In this document: positions 1 through 7,326 of the stretch, piece after piece | Position numbering within the stretch: position 1 is the first letter of the stretch | Layout: each line of letters begins with the position of its first letter | Assembly: GCF_000270305.1 (NCBI RefSeq) | Contig: NC_015737.1 | Location: forward strand, 306,501-370,500 | DNA length: 64,000 bases | Origin: Clostridium sp. SY8519 | GTDB taxonomy: Bacteria; Bacillota; Clostridia; Lachnospirales; Lachnospiraceae | Reading direction: 5' to 3' | The notes under the pieces: generated by a model | The model's database searches: none | Told to the model about the DNA's origin: nothing | The model's input: only the letters and a program-made list of their open reading frames with translations | Made by a program: the position numbers and the translations under genes

Positions 1-218
1 TCGCTTAATGCTTCAAACTCGGTACCTTTGAATGCAATTCTCATCAGTGTGTTCTTATATACTTTATAAGTCACACCAGCTTCTCTCAGTTCCTTACGTA
101 ACTCGGTATCCTCGCCAACTGTCAGTCCGCGGGCGTCAACCAGAACGATTGATGCAGCGTCTTTAATTGTCTCGGAAATCTCCTGTACGATCGGCTGTTT
201 CAGTTCAACTTTTGCCAC
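1..218 (-). CDS. rplJ: Large ribosomal subunit protein L10 (5' part, runs off the window)
   Basis: First 72 codons of L10, which anchors the L7/L12 stalk to the 50S subunit and autoregulates its own operon. The reading frame begins MAKVELKQP and continues with an L10-type N-terminus (EISETIKDAASIVLVDARGL, TYKVYKNTLMRIA). The start is GTG at 216-218; an AGGAGGT-type ribosome binding site lies at 226-233 on the minus strand, and no ATG fits better. It is downstream of rplA and separated from it by about 215 bases holding an intrinsic hairpin, the usual position of the L10 leader. The gene is cut by the window edge, not broken. Confidence 0.95.
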   Translation of the reverse strand, partial: MAKVELKQPIVQEISETIKDAASIVLVDARGLTVGEDTELRKELREAGVTYKVYKNTLMRIAFKGTEFEALS

Positions 219-433
219 GAATCGTGCACCTCCTTATAGTATTTTCCCTAAGACGGAGGGGAATAAAAAAACCTCTCTGCCCTGAGACAGAGAGGAAAAT
301 TTCTTTCGAACGAATCCAGCAGATTCGCTGTTCCCTCGGCAGGCTGCGATGATTATGCCTTACGGCGCCTGCTGTCTTCGGCGATTGCTATCGCATGATA
401 GCACATTGTATGAATGATGTCAACACGAAATCA
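219..433 (-). promoter_or_regulatory. L10-type ribosomal protein leader
   Basis: The 215 bases between rplA and rplJ contain no gene. In Firmicutes this position carries the L10 leader, bound by the L10-L7/L12 complex to repress rplJ-rplL. Here I see GC-rich pairing elements around 340-385 followed by the terminator-like hairpin at 264-295, which suits an attenuation mechanism. Assignment is from position plus the hairpin, not from a covariance match. Confidence 0.6.
264..295 (-). terminator. Intrinsic terminator/attenuator before rplJ
   Basis: Read on the minus strand, CCTCTCTG pairs with CAGAGAGG (288-295 with 272-279, 8-base loop) and is followed directly by a run of seven U (264-271 area). 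It sits about 45 bases before the rplJ start, so it would set how much transcription passes from rplKA into rplJL. Confidence 0.75.
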
Positions 434-1126
434 TCAGTTAAACTTAACTGTATTCACTTTTACACCAGGACCCATCGTGGAGGTCAGGGTGATGTTCTTC
501 AGGTAAGTTCCCTTCAGGGAAGAAGGTCTTGCTTTCGTGATGGCATCCATAAGCGTCAGGAAGTTGTCGGTTAATTGTTCTTTTGTAAAGGATGCTTTTC
601 CAACTGGCACATGGATAATATTGCTCTTATCCAGTCTGTATTCAATCTTACCTGCTTTGATGTCGGCAATGGCTTTTGCCACATCCATGGTAACTGTGCC
701 GGCTTTCGGGTTCGGCATCAGGCCTTTCGGTCCGAGCACACGGCCCAGACGTCCCACAACGCCCATCATATCCGGTGTAGCCACTACAGAATCAAAGTCC
801 AGCCATCCCTCTTTCTCGATCTTCGGGATCAGCTCTTCGCCGCCGACAAAATCAGCGCCGGCTTCCTGTGCTTCATCCAGTTTTGTGCCTTTGGCGAATA
901 CCAGGACACGTACCTTTTTGCCGGTACCGTGCGGCAGAACCACCGCGCCGCGGATCTGCTGCTCTGCGTGACGTCCGTCGCAGCCGGTTCTGATATGGGC
1001 TTCGATGGTCTCGTCAAAGTTTGCCTTTGCGTTGTTCTGTACCAGTGCAATGGCTTCTTCCGGATCAAACGCATTGTGCTTGTCGTAAGATTTTACAGCC
1101 TCGATATATTTTTTTCCTCTTTTCAT
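434..1126 (-). CDS. rplA: Large ribosomal subunit protein L1
   Basis: 230 residues, the usual length for bacterial L1. L1 forms the mobile stalk that helps release deacylated tRNA from the E site, and it represses the L11-L1 mRNA. The sequence begins [16 protein letters not shown] and carries family signatures such as [20 protein letters not shown] and [10 protein letters not shown]. The ATG has an AAGGAGG site 6 bases upstream (1132-1138). It follows rplK after 49 bases, in one transcript with rpmG, secE, nusG and rplK. Confidence 0.98.
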   Translation of the reverse strand: MKRGKKYIEAVKSYDKHNAFDPEEAIALVQNNAKANFDETIEAHIRTGCDGRHAEQQIRGAVVLPHGTGKKVRVLVFAKGTKLDEAQEAGADFVGGEELIPKIEKEGWLDFDSVVATPDMMGVVGRLGRVLGPKGLMPNPKAGTVTMDVAKAIADIKAGKIEYRLDKSNIIHVPVGKASFTKEQLTDNFLTLMDAITKARPSSLKGTYLKNITLTSTMGPGVKVNTVKFN

Positions 1127-1175
1127 GAAATCCTCCTTGTGGTTGTATCGGGAGAGGGCCCTCCCACTGTCATGC

Positions 1176-1601
1176 TTACTCTTCTACAGTAACGCCCATG
1201 CTGCGGCAGGTGCCGGCAATCATGCTCATGGCTGCTTCCAGAGTTGCCGCGTTCAGATCCGGTTTCTTCAGCTCCGCGATCTCCTGCAGCTGTGCTTTGG
1301 TAATCGTAGCTACTTTCGTCTTGTTCGGAACACCGGAACCGGACTGGATCTTGCATGCTTTCTTGATCAGAACCGGAGCCGGCGGAGTCTTTGTGATGAA
1401 GCTGAAGCTTCTGTCCGCGTATACGGTGATAACGACAGGGATGATCAGGTCACCCTGGTCTGCGGTCTTGGCATTGAACTGCTTGGTGAATTCCACAATA
1501 TTCACACCATGCTGGCCAAGTGCAGGACCTACCGGAGGAGCCGGTGTAGCCTTTCCGGCAGGAATCTGCAGTTTGATATATCCTTCTACTTTCTTTGCCA
1601 T
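1176..1601 (-). CDS. rplK: Large ribosomal subunit protein L11
   Basis: 141 residues, full length. L11 binds the GTPase-associated region of 23S rRNA and is needed for RelA activation by stalled ribosomes. Recognisable blocks: [20 protein letters not shown] near the N-terminus, [12 protein letters not shown], and a C-terminal RNA-binding domain with [13 protein letters not shown]. Ribosome binding site GAAGGAGG about 10 bases before the ATG. A hairpin at 1625-1653 lies between nusG and this gene and may be the L1 feedback site. Confidence 0.98.
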   Translation of the reverse strand: MAKKVEGYIKLQIPAGKATPAPPVGPALGQHGVNIVEFTKQFNAKTADQGDLIIPVVITVYADRSFSFITKTPPAPVLIKKACKIQSGSGVPNKTKVATITKAQLQEIAELKKPDLNAATLEAAMSMIAGTCRSMGVTVEE

Positions 1602-1624
1602 TTGAAATTGCCTCCTTCAAATCT

Positions 1625-1653
1625 GATGTCCGCGCCTTTACCCGCAGGACATC
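1625..1653 (-). promoter_or_regulatory. Hairpin upstream of rplK, possible L1 feedback site
   Basis: GATGTCC (1647-1653 on minus) pairs with GGACATC (1625-1631), with a 15-base loop, starting immediately after the nusG stop codon. L1 represses rplKA translation through an rRNA-mimicking hairpin in the rplK leader in many bacteria, and this is the right place. The fold is visible; the L1 role is inference. There is no U-run, so it is not a terminator. Confidence 0.35.
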
Positions 1654-1654
1654 G

Positions 1655-2173
1655 CTACATTTTCTGTACGTCTGCGAAACTTATTTCTACCGGTGTCTCG
1701 CGCCCGAATAATTCCACATTGATCGTTACGATCTGTTTGGCGTGGTTCATGCTCTGAACAACGCCCACCGTATCTTTCCATACGCCGGCGATCACCTTGA
1801 TGGTATCGCCTTCCGCATAGTCAACGACCAAATTCTCGACCTGAATTCCCAGAGGTCTCATCTCTGCTTCCGTAAGAGGAACCGGTTTGGATCCAGGGCC
1901 TACAAAGCCGGTAACGCCCCGTGTATTACGAACCACATACCAGGTGTCATCATTCATGACCATATTGATCAGAACATAGCCCGGAAACATCTTCTTCTGG
2001 ACCGGCTTTTTCACGCCGTTGCGAAGCTCGACCACATCCTGCATCGGCACGCGGACCTCCAGGATCTCGTCTTCGAGATGACGGTTTTCTATCTTCTTCT
2101 CAATACTGGATTTTACTTTGTTTTCGTAACCAGAGTAAGTATGAACTACGTACCAGTTCGCTTTATCTGCCAT
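1655..2173 (-). CDS. nusG: Transcription termination/antitermination factor NusG
   Basis: 172 residues: an N-terminal NGN domain (NWYVVHTYSGYENKVK, and KMFPGYVLINMVMND near residue 60-75) and a C-terminal KOW domain (VKVIAGVW-type loop, GDTIKVIAGVWKDTVGVV). NusG binds the RNA polymerase clamp, acting on pausing and coupling to Rho or the ribosome. The start has GGGAGGAAAGG 6-13 bases upstream. The secE stop is 26 bases before it, the standard secE-nusG pair. Confidence 0.98.
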   Translation of the reverse strand: MADKANWYVVHTYSGYENKVKSSIEKKIENRHLEDEILEVRVPMQDVVELRNGVKKPVQKKMFPGYVLINMVMNDDTWYVVRNTRGVTGFVGPGSKPVPLTEAEMRPLGIQVENLVVDYAEGDTIKVIAGVWKDTVGVVQSMNHAKQIVTINVELFGRETPVEISFADVQKM

Positions 2174-2199
2174 AAATCTTCCTTTCCTCCCTGAACAGC

Positions 2200-2403
2200 C
2201 TAGAGATTTACGAGAATATCCACACCGTGCTGGATACCGAAATCCAGTGCGGCAATAATAATCGAGAGAATCACAGTAACAATAAGAACTGCCACTGTCT
2301 GTTTTCCAAGTGAAATCTTGTCAAGCCAGATAATTTTGCTGAATTCGGACTTCAGTCCTGCTCTCCAGCTCCCTTTTTCTTTCTTGTCTTTCTGATCGCC
2401 CAT
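2200..2403 (-). CDS. secE: Preprotein translocase subunit SecE
   Basis: 67 residues, the short single-span form typical of Gram-positives. A charged cytoplasmic N-terminus (GDQKDKKEKGSWRAGLKSEF, then KIIWLDK) is followed by one hydrophobic helix (about residues 36-58, TVAVLIVTVILSIIIAAL). SecE clamps SecY in the SecYEG channel. Start ATG with GAAGGAGG 7 bases upstream. It lies between rpmG and nusG with short spacers. Confidence 0.96.
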   Translation of the reverse strand: MGDQKDKKEKGSWRAGLKSEFSKIIWLDKISLGKQTVAVLIVTVILSIIIAALDFGIQHGVDILVNL

Positions 2404-2429
2404 GCGATACCTCCTTCACTGGAACGGAC

Positions 2430-2579
2430 TTATTTGGTCTCTTTGTGCAGCGTATGCTTTCTGCAGAAACGGCAGTACTTCTTAAGTTCCATTCGGTCCG
2501 GATGATTCTTCTTCTCCTTCGTCAGGTTGTAATTACGCTGTTTGCACTCCGTGCATTCTAATGTAATCTTAACACGCAC
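2430..2579 (-). CDS. rpmG: Large ribosomal subunit protein L33
   Basis: 49 codons from a GTG start at 2577-2579, reading [17 protein letters not shown] and ending HTLHKETK. Four cysteines in two CxxC pairs (CTEC and CRFC) make this the zinc-binding C+ form of L33. A GGAGGTGG ribosome binding site lies just upstream (about 2586-2593). It is the first gene of the minus-strand operon, with a promoter at 2649-2677. It is easily missed because it is short and has a GTG start. Confidence 0.95.
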   Translation of the reverse strand: MRVKITLECTECKQRNYNLTKEKKNHPDRMELKKYCRFCRKHTLHKETK

Positions 2580-2648
2580 AACTTCCACCTCCTATTTTTT
2601 GTGATTTTGGGCATAAAAAAAAAGCCCTGCTTCTTCCTACGCCAGATT

Positions 2649-2677
2649 AATATAGCATACCAGCTTTTTCGAGTCAA
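2649..2677 (-). promoter_or_regulatory. Sigma-A-type promoter for the rpmG-secE-nusG-rpl operon
   Basis: On the minus strand TTGACT (-35, 2672-2677), exactly 17 bases, then TATATT (-10, 2649-2654), with a TG-like GC step before the -10. The rpmG start is about 70 bases downstream. It is arranged back to back with the nudC promoter. Confidence 0.75.
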
Positions 2678-2694
2678 CAGAAATTATTGTCCGG

Positions 2695-2723
2695 TCGACA
2701 ATTCCCGGGAAATCCTTTATAGT
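2695..2723 (+). promoter_or_regulatory. Promoter for the NADH pyrophosphatase gene
   Basis: TCGACA (-35, 2695-2700), 17-base spacer, TATAGT (-10, 2718-2723), one mismatch in each hexamer. The nudC start follows 56 bases later. Divergent from the ribosomal protein promoter with about 18 bases between the two -35 boxes. Confidence 0.5.
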
Positions 2724-2779
2724 AGGACTGCATCCGAAAAACTTCTCACAGCTGTAAGGAAAGGATACTGTCTGCTGTT

Positions 2780-3613
2780 ATGATTCAGGATATTTTACCC
2801 CACAAATTCCACAATGAATACTGCCGGCCGGAATTTTCCCCGGAAGATACCGTTTTCTTATTTCACGAAAAAAAGGTGCTGTGCCGCACCTCTCCCGCCG
2901 GTCATCTCCATTTTCCCTCCCGCAGGGAATTTGAATGGAACATCCGCACGGTCTATCTGTTCCGTATCGACGGACACTGCTATTACCTGGGCGTGACCAG
3001 GGGAAAACACCCTTTCCCCTCCGGCTATTCCTTCGCGCCGGTTTTCTCCCTCCGTCAGTCCGCCCCGCCGGACCGCCGCATGGCCGCCGTCACCGCCTGG
3101 CACCTGTATGTATGGTATCGTGACAACCGGTTCTGCGGCAGATGCGGGGCAAAGCTCACCCATTCCGCCTCCGAGCGCGCGCTGTACTGCAGCTGCGGCA
3201 ATCTGGTCTACCCGAAAATAGCCCCCGCGGTCATTGTCGGCATGGTCCATGGCAGCCGGATTCTCATGAGCCGCTATGCCGGCCGGGAATACCGGGGACA
3301 CGCCCTGCTCGCCGGTTTCTGCGAAATCGGCGAAACCGCGGAGGAGACGGTCATGCGGGAAGTCATGGAGGAAACGGGGATCCGGGTCAAGAACATCCGG
3401 TACTACAAAAGCCAGCCCTGGGGCTTTGACAGCAATCTGCTGCTGGGATACTTCTGTGAACTGGACGGAGATCCCCGGATCACACTGGACCGGGAAGAAC
3501 TGGCTGTGGCCGAATGGGTTCCCCGGGACGCGATTCAGGACGCGCCGGACCAGCTGAGCCTGACCCGGGAAATGATCCTGTACTTCAAAGACCACCCGGA
3601 GGCCTTTTCCTGA
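2780..3613 (+). CDS. nudC: NAD(H) diphosphatase (NudC-type Nudix hydrolase)
   Basis: 277 residues. NudC enzymes hydrolyse NAD(H) to NMN(H) and AMP and can remove NAD caps from RNA. The middle has a four-cysteine zinc ribbon (FCGRCGAKL, YCSCGN, about residues 113-135). The Nudix box GX5EX7REVMEETG is intact near residues 175-197, and the NudC-specific SQPW motif follows (SQPWGFDSN, where SQPWPF is commoner). The ATG is preceded by AAGGAAAGG at a rather long distance. It stands alone and ends in a short repeat tract before the convergent TetR gene. Confidence 0.9.
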   Translation: MIQDILPHKFHNEYCRPEFSPEDTVFLFHEKKVLCRTSPAGHLHFPSRREFEWNIRTVYLFRIDGHCYYLGVTRGKHPFPSGYSFAPVFSLRQSAPPDRRMAAVTAWHLYVWYRDNRFCGRCGAKLTHSASERALYCSCGNLVYPKIAPAVIVGMVHGSRILMSRYAGREYRGHALLAGFCEIGETAEETVMREVMEETGIRVKNIRYYKSQPWGFDSNLLLGYFCELDGDPRITLDREELAVAEWVPRDAIQDAPDQLSLTREMILYFKDHPEAFS

Positions 3614-3619
3614 CAGGCT

Positions 3620-3698
3620 GCCGGGATACCGGGTCACACCGCCTGACGGAATACCGGGACGCACCGCCCGCCGGGATACCGGGCACACCGCCTGACGG
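3620..3698. repeat. Short direct repeats, period about 25 bases
   Basis: Three units of about 25 bases built on GGGATACCGGG-CACACCGCC start near 3620, 3645 and 3670. The first and third differ by one indel and the middle one is degenerate. They fill the gap between the convergent 3' ends of nudC and the TetR gene. Uniform 25-base periodicity without spacers argues for a mini-tandem repeat, not CRISPR. Confidence 0.6.
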
Positions 3699-3726
3699 CT
3701 GCAGGGACTGCCGCCCTGCCGCTCCA

Positions 3727-4323
3727 TCAGCCGGAAGTCCCGGATATTCCCGCGAACAGGCTGCTGTTTACCAGGTCCACGATCAGCGCATGGGCCCCTT
3801 TCCGTACTTCCGCGGCAGGCTTTCCCTGCTCTTCTTCCTTATTTATAAATCCCCAGATTCCAAGGGCAAAAAAGGCATTCAGACTTTCTCCGGAATACCG
3901 CAGATGAATCCGGTTCTGGTACCGGCTCTCAATATCCGCCATGGAACGGGTGATAAAACGATAGTAGGAAATCACCATCTCTGTGTCATCCAGCTTTTTT
4001 ACCAGATTGTAGATTTTGATGTAACGGTCCCGGATATCCAGTATCGCGTCCATCAGATTCTGATAGCAGATCACCAGGTCATCGGCTGTGTTATTCTCCT
4101 TCTGCAGCTGCTGAAACCGTTCCAGCAGCTCCTGTTCCAGCTCGTTGAACACATCATCCAGCAAGTCATATTTATCCCCATAATGGTTATAGAATGTAAT
4201 CCTGCTGGTATTTGCCGTTTCACAGATATCCTTCACGGTAATCTTCGAAAATGACCGTTCTTCCATCATGCGCAGCAGTGTCTGACGCAAATTCTGCCGC
4301 GTTTTATACACTCTCTTATCCAA
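3727..4323 (-). CDS. TetR/AcrR-family transcriptional regulator
   Basis: 198 residues from a TTG at 4321-4323, which has AGGAGG 7 bases upstream. The frame is open back to 4485, but the upstream part looks like leader, not TetR. The N-terminus is a TetR helix-turn-helix (TRQNLRQTLLRMMEERSFSK, then ITVKDICETANTSRITFYNHYGDKYDLL, about residues 8-50). The rest is an all-helical ligand and dimer domain. It faces nudC tail to tail. A TTCGAA pair at 4442-4468 in its upstream region could be an operator. The regulated gene is not obvious. Confidence 0.88.
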   Translation of the reverse strand: MDKRVYKTRQNLRQTLLRMMEERSFSKITVKDICETANTSRITFYNHYGDKYDLLDDVFNELEQELLERFQQLQKENNTADDLVICYQNLMDAILDIRDRYIKIYNLVKKLDDTEMVISYYRFITRSMADIESRYQNRIHLRYSGESLNAFFALGIWGFINKEEEQGKPAAEVRKGAHALIVDLVNSSLFAGISGTSG

Positions 4324-4676
4324 TCGGCGTCCTCCTAATTCATACATTTTTTCGTTTTGATTGATGACCCATTCCGGTCCGTCGATCCCCCCATTCATGA
4401 CCTGCGCAACCGGAATGTCTGCAGACAGCCGGCGAGTCATTTTCGAATTGTAATACATGTTTTTCGAATTTTTCTGTATCCGCACTGTAAGCTTTATACT
4501 TAAAATAACATAACTTTTTAACTTTTCCTAGTAAATATAGCCAAATAAGAAATTTTTTCGTTATATCTAACAAAGATTATACGAATGTTAAAAAAACAGC
4601 GACGGCAGGATGCGTTTCATGCCAGTCGCTGTTTTTATCTGAGAAATATTTCTTTTTGATCACTGCGGGAAAACTT
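4324..4676. other. Intergenic region between the TetR gene and the CHR transporter gene
   Basis: 353 bases, AT-rich, no convincing gene. It holds the ribosome binding site and leader of the TetR gene, two TTCGAA sites 21 bases apart (4442-4447 and 4463-4468) that could be an operator, and the hairpin terminator of the transporter gene (4590-4637). A TATAAT lies at 4576-4581 on the minus strand without a good -35. Confidence 0.5.
4590..4637. terminator. Bidirectional intrinsic terminator
   Basis: AAAAAACAGCGAC-GGCA at the left pairs with TGCC-A-GTCGCTGTTTTT at the right around a 12-base loop. The A/T runs flank both sides, so it works on either strand; its likely client is the transporter gene ending at 4677 on the minus strand. 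Confidence 0.8.
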
Positions 4677-6227
4677 TTACATTGCCAGATTGCACAGAAG
4701 AAGCCCCGCTCCCGCAGACAGGAGAATCAGCAGCCAGTTGGGTGCCCGGAACTTAAAGAGCAGGAGCAGATCGGCCCCAAGGATTGCTCCGGTAATCAGG
4801 AACGCCGCCGGCAGGTTCATGTGCAGATCCAGTCCTGCGCTGAAATTCTGGCTGATCACAGACAGTACCACATTCAGCAGCAGCCCTGCTACAATCGGGC
4901 GGATCCACCGGCCGATCTGCCGGAACACGGAAACCTCCGCAAATGCCTCATACAGGAAGGCAAAGATGCAGAAAATACCGCCGGATGCCGAAACGCTGCA
5001 GGCGAACCCCGCCAGGGCAACACTGTATCCGCCGACGACTGTGCCCGATGCCCCATATCCGATGGAATATCCCACGCCTGCCAGGATTTTGCACAGGATT
5101 GACCCGGGCAGCACATTGGCCACCGGCACCAGACTGCCGTAAAAATCCGAATTGGACAGCATCCCGGTATGCACAAAAAGACCATCCGCCACAGTCAGAT
5201 ACGCGTCTCCTCCTCCAAACGACATAACGGAGGAAGCCAGTCCGCGGATCAGATAGGGAAGTGATTCCGATGTAACCAGCAGTCCGGGCACCGACAGCAA
5301 CAGGGTAAATACCGCCCAGGCCAGCAGCTGCAGAAGCAGCGGTTTCGGACGGATCTGCACTGACACGCCGCTGCGGGCTGCGTCTTCCCGGATTCCCCGG
5401 ATCAGTCCGCGGACCGCCAGGACTGCCATGACTGCCCACACCGTATATTTCACCGGGGCATATGCCAGCAGCCCGTTATTTCCCATACACAAAACATACA
5501 CCGCGCTGACCGCGGCAGCGACTGCGGCATTCTTTTTATGGAATCTGCAGTTTGTGTACAAAATCCCGAAGAAGGCCAGCGCCAGCACCTGCACCGCAGA
5601 CAGTCCGAAAAACGGCTCCGCCTGGATTCCCAGCAGCTGAAACAGCGTGCTTCCGCTGTTTAAGACAAAGACCCCTGCCATAATCACAGCCGCCCGGAAC
5701 AGCCGTTTCTTTCCGGCGGCCCGTGCCATCTGCAGACTGTTTACCGCATAAAGGATCAGAAGGCAGCTGATAAAGGCGCCCAGCCCGATGGACAGGCACT
5801 GAATCTGACGCATCACACCGGCGCTGACATTGGACAGCAGCGACAGGATCACTACCGTAAGCAGCACACCGGGAACTGCCATCAAAAGGGACGCCGCAAG
5901 CATCCCTCTGATGCCTCCGGCCCGTTTTCCCAATCCCGCGGCAATTTCCACCGGAAGGGCCCCCGGCGTGACGCAGGCTTCCACCACTACTTTATTGTAA
6001 TCCTCTTCGGTTACGATATGCTGGTCTTCGACCACTTCCCGCTCAATGACAGGAATCAGCGCGGAACCGCCGCCGAATCCGATGAGTCCGATTTTTGCCA
6101 TGGACAGGTACAGCGGAAGCGTCCGCCTGCTTTTCCCGGCGGATGACAGCGCCTTCGCGCTGCTGCCGCGCTTTTTTCCAATCTTTAATTTTATTCCTTC
6201 TGGCTTGCGCTCTGCTGCTGCTTCCAT
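4677..6227 (-). CDS. chrA: Chromate transporter (CHR) family, fused two-domain protein
   Basis: 516 residues from an ATG with GGAGAG 7 bases upstream; the frame also allows ATG at 6240-6242 with a weaker site. Two CHR domains lie in tandem. The first, about residues 38-215, has GFGGGSALIP, EEDYNKVVVEACVTPGALP and AAGLGKRAGGIRG. The second, about 305-510, has MSFGGGDAYL, PVANVLPGSI and GYSIGYGASG. Long CHR proteins export chromate by proton exchange in some bacteria, but in anaerobes the substrate is unknown. About 35 N-terminal residues are basic and cytoplasmic. A divergent LysR gene suggests inducible expression. Confidence 0.85.
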   Translation of the reverse strand: MEAAAERKPEGIKLKIGKKRGSSAKALSSAGKSRRTLPLYLSMAKIGLIGFGGGSALIPVIEREVVEDQHIVTEEDYNKVVVEACVTPGALPVEIAAGLGKRAGGIRGMLAASLLMAVPGVLLTVVILSLLSNVSAGVMRQIQCLSIGLGAFISCLLILYAVNSLQMARAAGKKRLFRAAVIMAGVFVLNSGSTLFQLLGIQAEPFFGLSAVQVLALAFFGILYTNCRFHKKNAAVAAAVSAVYVLCMGNNGLLAYAPVKYTVWAVMAVLAVRGLIRGIREDAARSGVSVQIRPKPLLLQLLAWAVFTLLLSVPGLLVTSESLPYLIRGLASSVMSFGGGDAYLTVADGLFVHTGMLSNSDFYGSLVPVANVLPGSILCKILAGVGYSIGYGASGTVVGGYSVALAGFACSVSASGGIFCIFAFLYEAFAEVSVFRQIGRWIRPIVAGLLLNVVLSVISQNFSAGLDLHMNLPAAFLITGAILGADLLLLFKFRAPNWLLILLSAGAGLLLCNLAM

Positions 6228-6250
6228 CTTGCGTCTCTCCATTACCTAGT

Positions 6251-6288
6251 TAGTCTGTAGACTATTTGAATATTTCTATTTGTCTACA
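6251..6288. promoter_or_regulatory. Inverted repeats between chrA and the LysR gene (possible operator)
   Basis: TAGTC-TGTA-GACTA (6251-6264) is a compact palindrome, and TGTAGAC (6256-6262) is repeated inverted as GTCTACA at 6282-6288. LysR regulators usually bind such interrupted dyads in the divergent control region of their own gene and target. The symmetry is seen; the binding is inferred. Confidence 0.4.
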
Positions 6289-6324
6289 TGATAACCTTTT
6301 CACAGAAAAAGAAAACACTTTTTC

Positions 6325-6353
6325 TTGAAATTTTTCGGTAACCATGCTATCTT
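6325..6353 (+). promoter_or_regulatory. Candidate promoter of the LysR gene
   Basis: TTGAAA (6325-6330), 17 bases, TATCTT (6348-6353). The start codon lies 64 bases downstream across a very AT-rich leader. Confidence 0.35.
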
Positions 6354-6417
6354 TCATAATATATTTTTATTAATATATAATATTTTTCTTATGAATAAAG
6401 CAGGGGGATTTTTCAAA

Positions 6418-7302
6418 ATGACTTTAAAGACACTGCAGATTTTTGTTACCGTCTATCGGGAGGGAAGCATTACCGGTGCCGCCTGCCGGCTGGGGATCAC
6501 ACAGCCCGCCGTCAGTTCCGCCATCCGGGAGCTGGAACACCACTTTGCCGTCAAACTGTTTCAGCGGTCCGGCAGAAGCATCGCGAAAACCCCAAACGCA
6601 GACACCCTGTATGACTACGCCTCCCACATCACCGCCCTGTACAGCGATATGAACCATGCCTTCCGGGACGCGGACGCCGGCATTCCGCTGCGCATCGGCT
6701 CCAGCATCAGTATCGGCACCTGTATCCTTCCCCGGTGCATCCGTGCCTATATTGACCATACCCATTCCCCGATGCCATATGTAAAGATTGACAGTTCTGA
6801 TATTATAGTAAGGATGATTGAGGAAAACCAGCTGGACTATGCCCTGATCGAAGGAAGCACCCACTCCGGCCGGATTCTGTCCGAGCCCCTGATCACTGAC
6901 CGGCTGATTCCGGTATGCAGTCCCGACCATCCGCTGGCTTCTAAAAAGCAGCTGCGTCTGGATGATCTGCGGGAGGAAAACTTTCTCCTCCGGGAGAAAA
7001 ACAGCGGTACCCGGCAGCTGGCAGAATCGGTTCTGGCCCAGCATTCCTTCGTGCTGACTCCTGCCTGGGAAAGCACCAGCACGACGGCTATCATGGAAGC
7101 GGTATCCCTGAATCTGGGAATCTCCATTCTGCCGGCCCGTATGCTGACTGCAGCCCTGGCGGAGGGCTCCCTCAGGGAACTCTCCCTGCCCGGCATACGT
7201 TTTCAGCGCCAGTACTCCGTCATCTATCACCAGAACAAATATCTGACCCGCCGGATCACGGATGCCATTGATTTTTTCAAGCAGTATATCCGCGCCATGT
7301 GA
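6418..7302 (+). CDS. LysR-family transcriptional regulator
   Basis: 294 residues from ATG 6418-6420, chosen because CAGGGGGA lies 10 bases upstream and the LysR domain starts right there (MTLKTLQIFVTVYREGSIT). The winged helix-turn-helix spans residues 1-60 (AACRLGITQPAVSSAIRELE, RSGRSIAKTP), and the inducer-binding periplasmic-protein-like domain fills about 90-290. It is divergent from the CHR transporter gene, its likely target. It is followed after 24 bases by a lipoprotein nuclease gene, possibly co-transcribed. Confidence 0.92.
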   Translation: MTLKTLQIFVTVYREGSITGAACRLGITQPAVSSAIRELEHHFAVKLFQRSGRSIAKTPNADTLYDYASHITALYSDMNHAFRDADAGIPLRIGSSISIGTCILPRCIRAYIDHTHSPMPYVKIDSSDIIVRMIEENQLDYALIEGSTHSGRILSEPLITDRLIPVCSPDHPLASKKQLRLDDLREENFLLREKNSGTRQLAESVLAQHSFVLTPAWESTSTTAIMEAVSLNLGISILPARMLTAALAEGSLRELSLPGIRFQRQYSVIYHQNKYLTRRITDAIDFFKQYIRAM

Positions 7303-7326
7303 TCCGCACAAAGAAAGGACAATCCC

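Noticed and set aside
2404..2429. tRNA-Trp gene between rpmG and secE, as in some bacteria
   Set aside because: Only 26 bases separate the genes.
3620..3698. CRISPR-like repeat
   Set aside because: Repeats are contiguous, without spacers, only three units, and no cas gene is in the window.
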